Position numbers and translations under genes: made by a program. DNA of 64,000 bases from Plantactinospora endophytica (GTDB lineage Bacteria > Actinomycetota > Actinomycetes > Mycobacteriales > Micromonosporaceae): positions 124,001 to 188,000 of the forward strand of contig NZ_BONW01000044.1 in assembly GCF_016862915.1 (NCBI RefSeq), in the 5' to 3' direction. Of the stretch, positions 55,983-64,000 are shown piece by piece. A model generated the notes under the pieces. It worked only from the letters and a program-made list of their open reading frames with translations. It was not told where the DNA came from and did not search any database. Numbering within the stretch: position 1 is the first letter of the stretch; each line of letters begins with the position of its first letter.

Positions 55983-57206
55983 TCAGGACAGGCCGGTGGC
56001 CCACGGGTAGCCCTTCAGGTAGGGGTCCGGTTTGATCGGCTTGCCGGAGTTCCAGACCTCCTTGATCTGGCCGTCCGGCTGGACCAGCCCGATCCGGGCG
56101 GTCTTGAAGACGTGCTGGTTCTCGCCGTCGATGGTGACGGTCCCCTCCGGGGTCTCCAGCGAGATGCCGGCGGACGCCTTCTTCACCGCCTCCACCTCCA
56201 CGCTGCCGGCCTTCTTCACCGACTCGGCCCAGAGGTAGACGGCGTTGTAGCCGGCCTCCATCGGGTCGGAGGTGACCTTGGCTGCGCCGTACTTGCCCTT
56301 GAACGCCTTGACGAAGGTGTCGTTCCTCGCCCCGCTGGTGGTCTGGTAGTAGTTCCAGGCGACCAGGTGCCCGGCCACGTTCTCCGGGCCGATGCCGACG
56401 ACCTCCTCCTCGGCGACGCTGACCGAGACGGTCGGCATCGCGGCGGCGGTGATGCCGCTGCTGCGCAACTGCTTGAAGAAGGCGACGTTGCTGTCCCCGT
56501 TGAGGGTGTTGAAGACCGCGTCCGGCTTGGCCTGCTGGAGCTTGTTCACCACGGTGCTGTACTCGGTGTGCCCGAGCGGGGTGTACTCCTCGCCGAGCAC
56601 GGTCATCCCGTTCGCCGCCGCGTACGCCTTGATGATCTTGTTTGCGGTACGCGGGAAGACGTAGTCGCTGCCGACCAGGAAGATGCTCTTCTTGCCCTGC
56701 TCCTTGAGGTAGTCCAGCCCCGGCACGATCTGCTGGTTGGTGGTCGCCCCGGTGTAGAAGATGTACGGCGAACTCTCCAGCCCCTCGTACTGGACCGGAT
56801 ACCAGAGCAGCGCCTTGTTGCGCTCGAAGACCGGCAGCATCGCCTTGCGGCTGGCCGAGGTCCAGCCGCCGAAGACGGTGGCGACCTTGTCCTGCGAGAT
56901 GAGCTTCTGCGCCTTCTCGGCGAAGGTGGGCCAGTCCGAGGCGCCGTCCTCGACGACCGGCTCGATCTTCTTGCCGAGCACCCCGCCGGCCGCGTTGATC
57001 TCCTCGATGGCGAGTAGTTCGGCGTCCCGTACGGTCACCTCGCTGATCGCCATGGTGCCGCTCAACGAGTGCAGGATGCCGACCTTGATGGTGCTTCCAC
57101 TGCCAGCTCCCGACGCCGCTGTCGGATCTTCGGCACATCCGGTCGCGGACAGCAGCAACGCCGCCGCGACCGCCATGACCAGCGGTTTCCGTACGCCTCG
57201 TGGCAT
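55983..57206 (-). CDS. urtA: Urea ABC transporter substrate-binding lipoprotein UrtA
   Basis: Binds urea at the outer face of the membrane and delivers it to UrtBC. 407 residues. Lipoprotein signal with lipobox LSATGC (Cys24). Periplasmic-binding fold: [37 protein letters not shown] is a strong UrtA signature, as are [32 protein letters not shown] and the C-terminal [18 protein letters not shown]. First gene of urtABCDE; a weak GlnR-like box lies upstream. Confidence 0.96.
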   Translation of the reverse strand: MPRGVRKPLVMAVAAALLLSATGCAEDPTAASGAGSGSTIKVGILHSLSGTMAISEVTVRDAELLAIEEINAAGGVLGKKIEPVVEDGASDWPTFAEKAQKLISQDKVATVFGGWTSASRKAMLPVFERNKALLWYPVQYEGLESSPYIFYTGATTNQQIVPGLDYLKEQGKKSIFLVGSDYVFPRTANKIIKAYAAANGMTVLGEEYTPLGHTEYSTVVNKLQQAKPDAVFNTLNGDSNVAFFKQLRSSGITAAAMPTVSVSVAEEEVVGIGPENVAGHLVAWNYYQTTSGARNDTFVKAFKGKYGAAKVTSDPMEAGYNAVYLWAESVKKAGSVEVEAVKKASAGISLETPEGTVTIDGENQHVFKTARIGLVQPDGQIKEVWNSGKPIKPDPYLKGYPWATGLS

Positions 57207-57335
57207 CCGCCTTACCCCTTTCGCCGAGGGCTGCTGCGTGGTGCCCCGAACCGTAGGAATGGCGGATTTCAGAAATCTGAGCCCATCGATGTCCGCCGTG
57301 TTAACGAACCCTCACAACGCAAATCGATCACCACG

Positions 57336-57351
57336 GTTACGCAGACGGTAC
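57336..57351. promoter_or_regulatory. Weak GlnR-like box between urtA and padR-like genes
   Basis: GTTAC-gcagac-GGTAC on the plus strand matches GTnAC-n6-GAAAC only partly (eight of ten with n counted). Its position 130 bases upstream of urtA is plausible for nitrogen control, but the second half is weak. Confidence 0.3.
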
Positions 57352-57361
57352 GCACCCCGGC

Positions 57362-57378
57362 TATACATCCGGTGTATA
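57362..57378. promoter_or_regulatory. PadR operator candidate
   Basis: TATACA-tccgg-TGTATA is a perfect 6-bp dyad with a five-base spacer, 23 bases before the PadR start. A+T-rich inverted repeats of this form are typical PadR autoregulatory sites. Confidence 0.65.
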
Positions 57379-57401
57379 CGCCTGGTGTAGAGTCCCCGGG
57401 C

Positions 57402-57956
57402 ATGTCGATCGGACAGACTTTCCTCGGCCTGCTGGAGGCCAGCCCACGACACGGCTACGAGCTGAAACGGGTCTACGACGAACGCTTCGGCCAGGGCCGA
57501 CCGCTGCACTACGGGCAGGTCTACTCGACCCTCGCCCGGCTGCTCAAGAGCGGCCTGGTGGAGGTCGACGGGGTGGAGCCCGGCGCCGGCCCGGAGCGCA
57601 AGCGCTACGCCATCACCGCCGCCGGGGTCACCGACGTGGCGCGCTGGCTGGCCCAACCGGAGAAGCCCGACACCTACCTGCAGAACACCCTCTACGCCAA
57701 GGTGGTGCTCGGGCTGCTCACCGGCCGGGACGCCGCCGACATCCTGGACGTGCAGCGCGCCGAGCACCTCCGGCTGATGCGCGCGCTGACCCGGCGCAAG
57801 GCCGACGGCGACCTCGCCGACCAGCTCATCTGCGACTTCGCGCTGTTCCACCTGGAGGCCGACCTGCGGTGGCTGGAGTTGACCGCCGCCCGGCTCGACC
57901 AGCTCGCCGCGACGCTGCGCGTCCCGGCCCCACACCCGGACAGGAGTACTCCGTGA
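57402..57956 (+). CDS. PadR-family regulator
   Basis: 184 residues. PadR winged helix at about 1-85 (SIGQTFLGLLEASPRHGYELKRVYDERFG...LHYGQVYSTLARLLKSGLVEVDGVEPGAGPERKRYAITAAG), then a C-terminal coiled-coil dimerisation region. Heads an operon with an ABC ATPase and a large FtsX-type permease (GTGA overlap with the ATPase). Most likely represses this operon through the dyad at 57362-57378 until an inducer is bound. Confidence 0.92.
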   Translation: MSIGQTFLGLLEASPRHGYELKRVYDERFGQGRPLHYGQVYSTLARLLKSGLVEVDGVEPGAGPERKRYAITAAGVTDVARWLAQPEKPDTYLQNTLYAKVVLGLLTGRDAADILDVQRAEHLRLMRALTRRKADGDLADQLICDFALFHLEADLRWLELTAARLDQLAATLRVPAPHPDRSTP

Positions 57957-58657
57957 CCAGCCCCACCCCGGCCGACGACCGCCCACTGCTCTCGGCCGTC
58001 GACCTGCACAAGGCGTACGGGTCGACCCCGGCGCTGGACGGCGCGACCCTGCACCTCCGGGCCGGCGAGATCGTCGCCGTGATGGGCGCGTCCGGCTCCG
58101 GCAAGTCGACCCTGCTGCACTGCCTGGCCGGGATCGTCCCGCCGGACGCCGGGCAGGTGCACTACCGCGACCGGGAACTTTCCGCGATGTCGGACGCCGA
58201 ACGCAGCGCGCTGCGGCGTACCGAGTTCGGCTTCGTGTTCCAGTTCGGTCAACTGGTGCCCGAACTGAGCTGCCTGGAGAACGTCGCGCTGCCGTTGCGG
58301 CTCGGCGGGACGCGCCGCCGGGTGGCGGAACAGCGGGCCGCCGAGTGGCTGGGCCGGCTGGAGGTCACCGAGGTGGCCGGACACCGCCCCGGCGAGGTCT
58401 CCGGCGGGCAGGGACAGCGGGTCGCGGTGGCCCGCGCCCTGGTCACCGCACCCCGGGTGCTCTTCGCCGACGAGCCGACCGGTGCACTCGACTCGCTCAA
58501 CGGCGAACAGGTGATGCGACTGCTCACCGAGGCGGCCCGGCACACCGGCGCGGCGGTGGTGCTGGTCACCCACGAGCCACGGGTCGCCGCGTACGCCGAC
58601 CGGGAGATCGTGGTGCGCGACGGCCGTACCCGCGAGACCGTGCTGGCGGAGCGGTGA
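57953..58657 (+). CDS. ABC transporter ATP-binding protein (MacB/LolD-like)
   Basis: 234 residues. Walker A GASGSGKST near 47, Q-loop FVFQFGQLVPEL, signature VSGGQGQRVAVARAL, Walker B VLFADEPTGALDS, H-loop VLVTHEP. The TGALDS form places it in the MacB/LolD/FtsE group that works with FtsX-like permeases. GTG start overlapping the PadR stop; overlaps the permease by four bases. Confidence 0.93.
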   Translation: MTSPTPADDRPLLSAVDLHKAYGSTPALDGATLHLRAGEIVAVMGASGSGKSTLLHCLAGIVPPDAGQVHYRDRELSAMSDAERSALRRTEFGFVFQFGQLVPELSCLENVALPLRLGGTRRRVAEQRAAEWLGRLEVTEVAGHRPGEVSGGQGQRVAVARALVTAPRVLFADEPTGALDSLNGEQVMRLLTEAARHTGAAVVLVTHEPRVAAYADREIVVRDGRTRETVLAER

Positions 58658-61005
58658 CGCCCCGGCGCGGGCGTTTCGGCCGGGTCGCCGACCTGGCCCT
58701 CGGCGCCCGGCTGGTCTTCGCCGGTGGGCGCAGCGGAGTGTCCCGGACCCTGATGACCGTGGTCGGGGTGGGGCTCGGCGTGGCCCTGCTGCTGACCAGC
58801 ACCTCCATCTCCACCATGATGGACGGCCGGTCGGAGCGGGCCGCCGCCCGCGACGACCAGTTCTACGGTGTCGACGAGCCGCCACCCGGCGACCGGACCG
58901 TCCTCGTCGCGGTGGCCGACACCGTCTATCGGGACGAGGCGATCCGGGGGCGGCTGCTCCAGCCCGAGGGCGCCCGGCCGCCGCTGCCACCGGGGCTGAC
59001 CCGGCTGCCCGGCCCCGGCGACATGGTCGTCTCCCCCGCGCTGGCCCGGCTGCTCGACTCGCCGGACGGGGCGCTGCTGCGGCCCCGGCTCGACCACCGG
59101 ATCGTCGGCACCATCGCCGACCCGGGTCTGGCCGGCCCGGGCGAGTACGCCTACTACCTCGGCACCGACCAGCTCCGCGCGGGCGGCGGCACGATGCGGA
59201 TCGACCACTTCGGTGCCGAATCCACCGGCGAGGGGCTCGACCCGATACTGATGCTGCTCGTCCTGATCATCTTCGTGGTGCTGCTGCTGCCGATCGCGGT
59301 CTTCATCGCCGCCGCCGTACGGTTCGGCGGCGAGGCACGGGACCGGCGGCTCGCCGCGCTCCGGCTGGTCGGGGCGGACGCGGCGATGACCCGCCGGATC
59401 GCCGCCGGGGAGGCGCTGGTCGGCGCCGTCCTCGGCCTGCTGGCCGGTGCCGCCTTCTTCCTGCTCGGCCGGCAGCTCGTCGAGCGGTTCACCCTCGAGG
59501 GGGTCAGCGTCTTCGCCGGGGACGTCCGGCCCGACCCGGTGCTCGCCGCGCTGATCGTGCTGGCGGTACCCGCCGTCGCCGTGGTCGTCGCCCAGCTCGC
59601 GCTGCGCCGGATCGTCGTCGAGCCGCTCGGCGTGGTACGCCGCTCCGCCGGCCGGCGACGCCGGCTCTGGTGGCGGCTGACCCTGCCGATCGTCGGCGCC
59701 GCCCTGCTCGCCCCGCTGCTCGGCGGAATCGACCAGACCGGCGCCGCCTTCAACCAGACCCAGGTGATCCTCGGGGTCGTACTGCTGCTCGTCGGGGTGG
59801 CCGCGCTGCTGCCCTGGCTGGTCGACGCGGTGGTACGGCGACTGCGTGGCGGCAGCGTCTCCTGGCAGCTCGCCATCCGCCGGCTGCAACTCGACACCGA
59901 GTCGTCGGCCCGGATGGTCAGCGGTGTCGCGGTCGCCGTCGCGGGCGGAATCGCGTTGCAGATGCTCTTCGCGGGCGTGCAGCACGCCTACGTCCGGCCC
60001 ACCGGCCAGGACGTCGACCGGGCCCAGGCGATGGTGGTGATCCGTGCCGGCCTGCCCGGGGCGGCCCCCGACGCGCTGGCCGAACGGTTCCGCACCCTGC
60101 CCGGGGTCGACGGTGCGGTCGCCGTACTCGACACCGCCGTCTTCCCGGTCGGCTCCGCACCGGACGAGCACGGCGAGCGGCCCGGCAGCCCGCTGCGGAT
60201 CGCCGACTGTGCGGCGCTGCGCGAACTCGCCACCCTGGACCGGTGCGCCGACGGCGACGCGTTCCAGGTCGTCGGTGAGCCGGCACCGGGCCGGCCCGCC
60301 CGCAGCCTGCCCGCCCCGGGACGGTCGGTGGAGATCGGGTTCGGCGCACCGGGAACGACCACCCGGTGGACCGTTCCGGCCGGGCTGCGGACGGTGCCCG
60401 GCCGGAACGACCCGGCCGGCGACGAATCCACCGGCCTGCTCGCCACCCCCGGCGCGCTCGCCCCGGCCACGCTGCGCGGGCTCGGCGGCCGGGTCTTCCT
60501 CGACCTGGACCTGAGCCGCCGGGACACCATCGAACTGGTCCGCAACGCGGCGGCCGGGATCACCCCGACGGCGGAGGTGCATCGGTTGCGCCCCACCGAG
60601 GAGGTCACCCGGTTTGCCCAGATCCGCCGTGCCCTCTTCATCGGGGTGCTGGCGACGCTGCTGCTGCTCGGAGCCAGCCTGCTGGTCGGCATCCTGGAGC
60701 AGTTGCGGGAGCGGCGGCGGACGCTGGCCGTACTGGTCGCGTTCGGCACCCGGCGCGCGACGTTGAGCGCGTCGGTGCTGTGGCAGACGGCCGTACCGGT
60801 GCTGCTCGGGCTGGCCCTGGCGATCGTGCTGGGTACGGTGCTCGGCGGCACCCTGCTGGCAATGGTCAACCAGGCCGTACGCCCCGACTGGCCGAGCATC
60901 GCCATCATGTCCGGGATCGCCGGAGCGGTCGTGCTGCTGGTGACCGGGCTGAGTCTGCCGGCACTGTGGCGGCTGCTGCGTCCGGGCGGCCTGCGCACCG
61001 AATGA
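58654..61005 (+). CDS. FtsX-like ABC permease
   Basis: 783 residues. One helix near residue 30-50, an outer domain, a three-helix FtsX unit (about 205-315), further helices near 350-410, a second large outer domain (about 450-630), and a final three-helix FtsX unit (ALFIGVLATLLLLGASLLVGILEQL...). Such permeases move antimicrobial peptides, lipids or signals mechanically. Paired with the upstream ATPase under PadR control; substrate unknown. Confidence 0.88.
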   Translation: MTPRRGRFGRVADLALGARLVFAGGRSGVSRTLMTVVGVGLGVALLLTSTSISTMMDGRSERAAARDDQFYGVDEPPPGDRTVLVAVADTVYRDEAIRGRLLQPEGARPPLPPGLTRLPGPGDMVVSPALARLLDSPDGALLRPRLDHRIVGTIADPGLAGPGEYAYYLGTDQLRAGGGTMRIDHFGAESTGEGLDPILMLLVLIIFVVLLLPIAVFIAAAVRFGGEARDRRLAALRLVGADAAMTRRIAAGEALVGAVLGLLAGAAFFLLGRQLVERFTLEGVSVFAGDVRPDPVLAALIVLAVPAVAVVVAQLALRRIVVEPLGVVRRSAGRRRRLWWRLTLPIVGAALLAPLLGGIDQTGAAFNQTQVILGVVLLLVGVAALLPWLVDAVVRRLRGGSVSWQLAIRRLQLDTESSARMVSGVAVAVAGGIALQMLFAGVQHAYVRPTGQDVDRAQAMVVIRAGLPGAAPDALAERFRTLPGVDGAVAVLDTAVFPVGSAPDEHGERPGSPLRIADCAALRELATLDRCADGDAFQVVGEPAPGRPARSLPAPGRSVEIGFGAPGTTTRWTVPAGLRTVPGRNDPAGDESTGLLATPGALAPATLRGLGGRVFLDLDLSRRDTIELVRNAAAGITPTAEVHRLRPTEEVTRFAQIRRALFIGVLATLLLLGASLLVGILEQLRERRRTLAVLVAFGTRRATLSASVLWQTAVPVLLGLALAIVLGTVLGGTLLAMVNQAVRPDWPSIAIMSGIAGAVVLLVTGLSLPALWRLLRPGGLRTE

Positions 61006-61198
61006 GCGCCGCCCCGGCCCGGTGAACCGTCCGACTGCCATCGACGGTCGACATTCTCCGGGCCGGGGAACGGTGCCGGTTGCGCGATATCGAAATTCGG
61101 GTGCGGATTGCCGAAGGATCACTCGGTTCTGCCGCTTTCGCTCTTGCCCACGGATGTTAGACAGGGGGCCCGGTCCGGGACGTCCGAGCGGAGTGGAC

Positions 61199-62884
61199 AT
61201 GAGCGATCAGGATTCGGTGGCCCGGCGGCTGCCATCTGGGCGGTGGCCACGGCGTGCCGTACTCGGCACCGGTCTGCTGGTCGGCGGCGCCGGGCTTCTC
61301 GCCGAGCCGGCCCGGGCCCGTCCGGTCGGGGTGCCGGGGGCGGAACCGCTGCCCGGCGCGGAACGGCTCCGCCCCGAGGCGGCCTTCCTCGGCCCGGCCA
61401 GGCCGGTCATCGACCCGGCGTACGAGATCTCGCCGCCGTCCGATCCCGAGGCGCTCTGGGACGTGCCCGAACTGTCCGACAGCGACGCCCGGCGGCTCGC
61501 CCCGATTCCCGAATCGACTCCGGGAGTCGCGGCGCTCTCGTCGTCGAGCGCGATACCCGGAATTCCGTTCGAGTTCAGATACCACCCGTTCGAGATCCGC
61601 GACCTTCCCGACGGCATCCGGCCGTACTACCTGCGCACCGCGGTGCCGTTGGTGGACACCGGCGTGCACGATTCGACCGGGGTACGGATGTCGCTGCGCA
61701 ACGGCCGGCTCTACGACCATCCGGTCGGCCAGGCACAGTACGGGCTGGCGCTGCTGGAGGCGTACCGGATCACCGGTAACAGCGTCTATCTGGACCGGGC
61801 CAGGAAGCAGGCCCAGCGCCTGGTCGACCGGCGGGTGGTGCACGGCGGCGGCTGGTTCTTCCCGTACCCGTTCCGGTTCGTCCTGCACGGCACCGAAGAG
61901 GTCTACGACCCACCGTGGTACTCGATGATGGCCCAGGGCCAGGCGCTCAGCCTCTTCTGCCGGCTCTACAAGCTCACCAGGGCCGGCATCTGGCTGGCCG
62001 CCCTCAACGGCACCTTCGCCTCCTACCTGGTCCCCCCGGTCGCCGGCCGCCCCTGGGGCGTCTACGTGGTCGGCGGCCGGCTCTGGCTGGAGGAGTACGC
62101 CCATCCGAAGCGGATCTCCGGCGACCTCACCTACAACGGGCACAACTTCTCGCTCTACGGCCTCTGGGACTTCTTCGTGCTGACCGGGGACGAGCGGGCG
62201 AAGGTGCTGTTGCAGGGCGCGCTGACCACGATGCGCGACAGTTACGCCGGCATCCGCAACCGGCACTGGCGCAGCAGGTACTGCCTGCGGCACGGCAGCG
62301 ACGCCAACACGTACCACACCATCCACACCACCCAGCACGTCCAGTGCTACGCGATGACCGGTGACACGATCTTCGCGCAGGTCGCCGAGCTGTACTACAC
62401 CGACTTCCCGCCGCACGGCGTCGCCGGGCCGGTCACCTTCCAGCCCGGCCGGCACACCGGCTACAAGTTCAACAGCTCCGGTGCGGTCACCGCCAGCAGG
62501 ACGATCACCGTCGGCCGGCGGAGCAGCGCGCCGTCCGCCGCCCGACTCAAGGTCCGCCGTCAGGACGGGATCTGGTACCAGATCAGTGCCGGCTCGCTGG
62601 CCGGCTACCACCTGAGGGAGATCCGGCAGCACTCGTACCAGACCGGCGAGGCGGCGTCGATGGGTTACCGGATCCTGCGGCCGGCGACGATCGCCCGGGC
62701 GCCGCTGACCGCGTACACCATCACCCCGGCCGGTTCGATGACCTCGGTGGTCACCGACTTCGAGGTGGGCGACGCCGTCAACCTGGACCGGCGGGCCGCG
62801 CTGAACGGGGTGGCGCACCTGCGGTTCGCCGACGGCGACCACGCCGAGCGGTGGGCGGGCTACACCGCTATCAACCGGATCTGA
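61199..62884 (+). CDS. Tat-exported D-glucuronyl C5-epimerase-like protein
   Basis: 561 residues from ATG 61199. Tat-type signal: RR at 18-19 in GRWPRRAVLGTGLLVGGAG, cleavage expected after ARA (residue 40). The body resembles the C-terminal (alpha/alpha-barrel) domain of D-glucuronyl C5-epimerase: YYLRTAVPLVDTG, HPVGQAQYGLALLEAYRITG, PPWYSMMAQGQALSLFCRLYK, SGDLTYNGHNFSLYGLWDFFVLTGD, YHTIHTTQHVQ. The last 120 residues look like a beta-sandwich. Epimerase activity on a uronic-acid polymer is inferred from family only. The 193 bases upstream hold no gene. Confidence 0.82.
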   Translation: MSDQDSVARRLPSGRWPRRAVLGTGLLVGGAGLLAEPARARPVGVPGAEPLPGAERLRPEAAFLGPARPVIDPAYEISPPSDPEALWDVPELSDSDARRLAPIPESTPGVAALSSSSAIPGIPFEFRYHPFEIRDLPDGIRPYYLRTAVPLVDTGVHDSTGVRMSLRNGRLYDHPVGQAQYGLALLEAYRITGNSVYLDRARKQAQRLVDRRVVHGGGWFFPYPFRFVLHGTEEVYDPPWYSMMAQGQALSLFCRLYKLTRAGIWLAALNGTFASYLVPPVAGRPWGVYVVGGRLWLEEYAHPKRISGDLTYNGHNFSLYGLWDFFVLTGDERAKVLLQGALTTMRDSYAGIRNRHWRSRYCLRHGSDANTYHTIHTTQHVQCYAMTGDTIFAQVAELYYTDFPPHGVAGPVTFQPGRHTGYKFNSSGAVTASRTITVGRRSSAPSAARLKVRRQDGIWYQISAGSLAGYHLREIRQHSYQTGEAASMGYRILRPATIARAPLTAYTITPAGSMTSVVTDFEVGDAVNLDRRAALNGVAHLRFADGDHAERWAGYTAINRI

Positions 62885-62921
62885 CCGGGCCCGCGCCTCG
62901 TCGTCCGGGTGTGTGCGGGGG

Positions 62922-63869
62922 TCAGTCGCGGTTGAGTCGGGCCTGGCGGGCGTCCCGCTTCTCCTCGAACCGGGCCGCCGCCTGGTCCAGCCCGTCGAGC
63001 TGCGCCGCCAACTGCTCGCGGGCGGCCTCGCCGTCGCCGTCCAGCCCGGTGACGTTCCAGACGTCCCACTGCCGCAGCACCGGCAGCAGTACGTCGTCGC
63101 GGTGCTGGCGCAGGTCGTAGATGCCGGCCAGGGCCATCGCCACCGACTTGCGGGCGAAGCCCTCGATGCCGTTGCCGGGCATCTGGAAGTCGGCGACCAC
63201 GTCGGCCACCGCCCGCATCGTCTGGCTGGGCGCCAGTTCGAGGGCGGCGCCGAGCAGGTTGCGGTAGAAGACCATGTGCAGGTTCTCGTCGGCGGCGATC
63301 CGGGCCAGCAACTGCTCGCAGCGCGGGTCGCCGGTGACCCGACCGGTGTTGCGGTGCGAGATCCGGGTGGCGAGTTCCTGGAACGAGACGTACGCCAGCG
63401 AGTGCAGCATCTCGGTGTCGTGCGCGTTGGAGTAGCCGGCGGACATGTGCGTCATCCGGGCCCGCTCCAGCGCCACCGGGTCCACCGCCCGGGTGACGGT
63501 GAGGTAGTCCCTGATCGCCGTGCCGTGCCGCCCCTCCTCGGCGGTCCACCGGTGCACCCAGGTCCCCCAGGCGCCGTCCCGACCGAACAGCGTCGCGATC
63601 TGGTGGTGGTACGACGGCAGGTTGTCCTCGGTGAGCAGATTTACCACCAGCGCGGTCCGGGCGACCTCCGGAACCCGGCTGTCCTCGGGCGCCCACGCCT
63701 CTCCGTCGAGGATTCCGTCGAAGGTCCGTCCCTCGCCCCACGGCACGTACTCGTGCGGGAACCACTCCTTGGCCGACTTGAGATGCCGGTCGAGGTTGGT
63801 CGCGACGACCGGCTCCAACTCGATCAGCAACGCGGTCTGGGACAGCGGTGCGGCGGGGGTGACGGTCAC
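62922..63869 (-). CDS. Acyl-ACP desaturase
   Basis: Soluble di-iron desaturase introducing a double bond into acyl-ACP (DesA-like). About 315 residues from GTG 63869, with GGGAGA just upstream; the longer start at 63920 would read through a likely operator. Iron ligands: the first Glu region TEDNLPSYHHQIA, then EEGRH and DENLHM (ExxH pairs). Ferritin-like helical body. Two CGTAANTTACG-like sites lie upstream, suggesting control by a TetR-type fatty-acid regulator. Convergent with the epimerase gene. Confidence 0.93.
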   Translation of the reverse strand: MTVTPAAPLSQTALLIELEPVVATNLDRHLKSAKEWFPHEYVPWGEGRTFDGILDGEAWAPEDSRVPEVARTALVVNLLTEDNLPSYHHQIATLFGRDGAWGTWVHRWTAEEGRHGTAIRDYLTVTRAVDPVALERARMTHMSAGYSNAHDTEMLHSLAYVSFQELATRISHRNTGRVTGDPRCEQLLARIAADENLHMVFYRNLLGAALELAPSQTMRAVADVVADFQMPGNGIEGFARKSVAMALAGIYDLRQHRDDVLLPVLRQWDVWNVTGLDGDGEAAREQLAAQLDGLDQAAARFEEKRDARQARLNRD

Positions 63870-63885
63870 GGTTCTCCCTACGGTG

Positions 63886-63912
63886 GCGTAAGTTACGTTC
63901 GCGTAGGTTACG
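63886..63912. promoter_or_regulatory. Tandem GCGTAAGTTACG-type operators
   Basis: GCGTAAGTTACG (contains the perfect dyad CGTAA-g-TTACG) and GCGTAGGTTACG are repeated at a 15-base step, 17 bases before the desaturase start. Spacing fits cooperative TetR-family binding. Confidence 0.55.
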
Positions 63913-63936
63913 GCCGTCACCCCCGGTGACGCAAGA

Positions 63937-64000
63937 TCAGCCCACTGTCGGCCAGAGATCCACCGTCGGTGGCTGCCAGACGTCCGGCGCCGCCGCCACC
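63937..64000 (-). CDS. Possible 3' end of an upstream gene (partial)
   Basis: On the minus strand a frame open from the window edge reads APDVWQPPTVDLWPTVG before a TGA at 63937-63939, with high GC at third positions. Only about 20 residues are visible, so family and reality cannot be judged. Confidence 0.25.
   Translation of the reverse strand, partial: VAAAPDVWQPPTVDLWPTVG

Overview
The window is high-GC actinobacterial chromosome (very G+C-rich third codon positions, GTG/TTG starts, bldD, non-discriminating AspRS, PadR/HxlR/MocR regulators). Gene content and order fit Micromonosporaceae best. That placement is an inference from gene content, not a database result. No rRNA, tRNA, CRISPR array or intact mobile element was seen.

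Left third (1-33.5 kb): a conserved housekeeping block, almost all on the minus strand. In transcription order it runs aspS, a DnaJ-C-like/proline-rich membrane protein, an ArsR-MFS pair, a small membrane protein, rarA, a 1076-aa membrane protein, a DUF948 protein, a DUF6167-like protein, alaS, ruvX, mltG, aroE, aroC, aroK, aroB, aroQ, efp, nusB, then plus-strand bldD, then pyrR-pyrB-pyrC-carA. The shikimate run aroE-C-K-B-Q is interrupted twice: by a MarR regulator with a Bcr/CflA-type exporter (13.6-15.5 kb), and by a WYL regulator, an alpha/beta hydrolase and a MocR-YczE pair (7.5-11.8 kb). The pyr operon has a PyrR-type RNA hairpin abutting its Shine-Dalgarno sequence.

Middle (33.5-39.5 kb): an AlkB-like dioxygenase, a three-gene cassette resembling the tail/lysis end of an actinophage (beta-helix protein, multi-pass membrane protein, membrane-anchored coiled coil), and a GbsR/MarR regulator beside an ABC-2 exporter.

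Right (39.7-64 kb): nitrogen scavenging and secretion. A urease operon ureABCFGD without ureE (39.7-45 kb) and a urea ABC importer urtABCDE (52.3-57.2 kb) together would import and hydrolyse urea; a good GlnR-like box precedes ureA and a weak one lies upstream of urtA. Between them are a DUF998 membrane protein, a secreted S1 protease, a secreted SGNH hydrolase, an HxlR-thioesterase pair and a beta-propeller protein. The end carries a PadR-controlled ABC/FtsX transporter, a Tat-exported D-glucuronyl C5-epimerase-like protein and an acyl-ACP desaturase.

A recurring oddity is tandem-repeat expansion. It occurs in intergenic DNA (bldD-nusB, urtE 3' end, upstream of arsR) and in frame inside otherwise conserved proteins (UreF, UreG, RarA, YczE, DUF998, the proline-rich membrane protein). 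The most striking cases are a roughly 90-residue repeat insertion splitting UreF, a His-rich UreG N-terminus in a cluster with no ureE, and a 20-bp array that reiterates the end of urtE including its stop codon.
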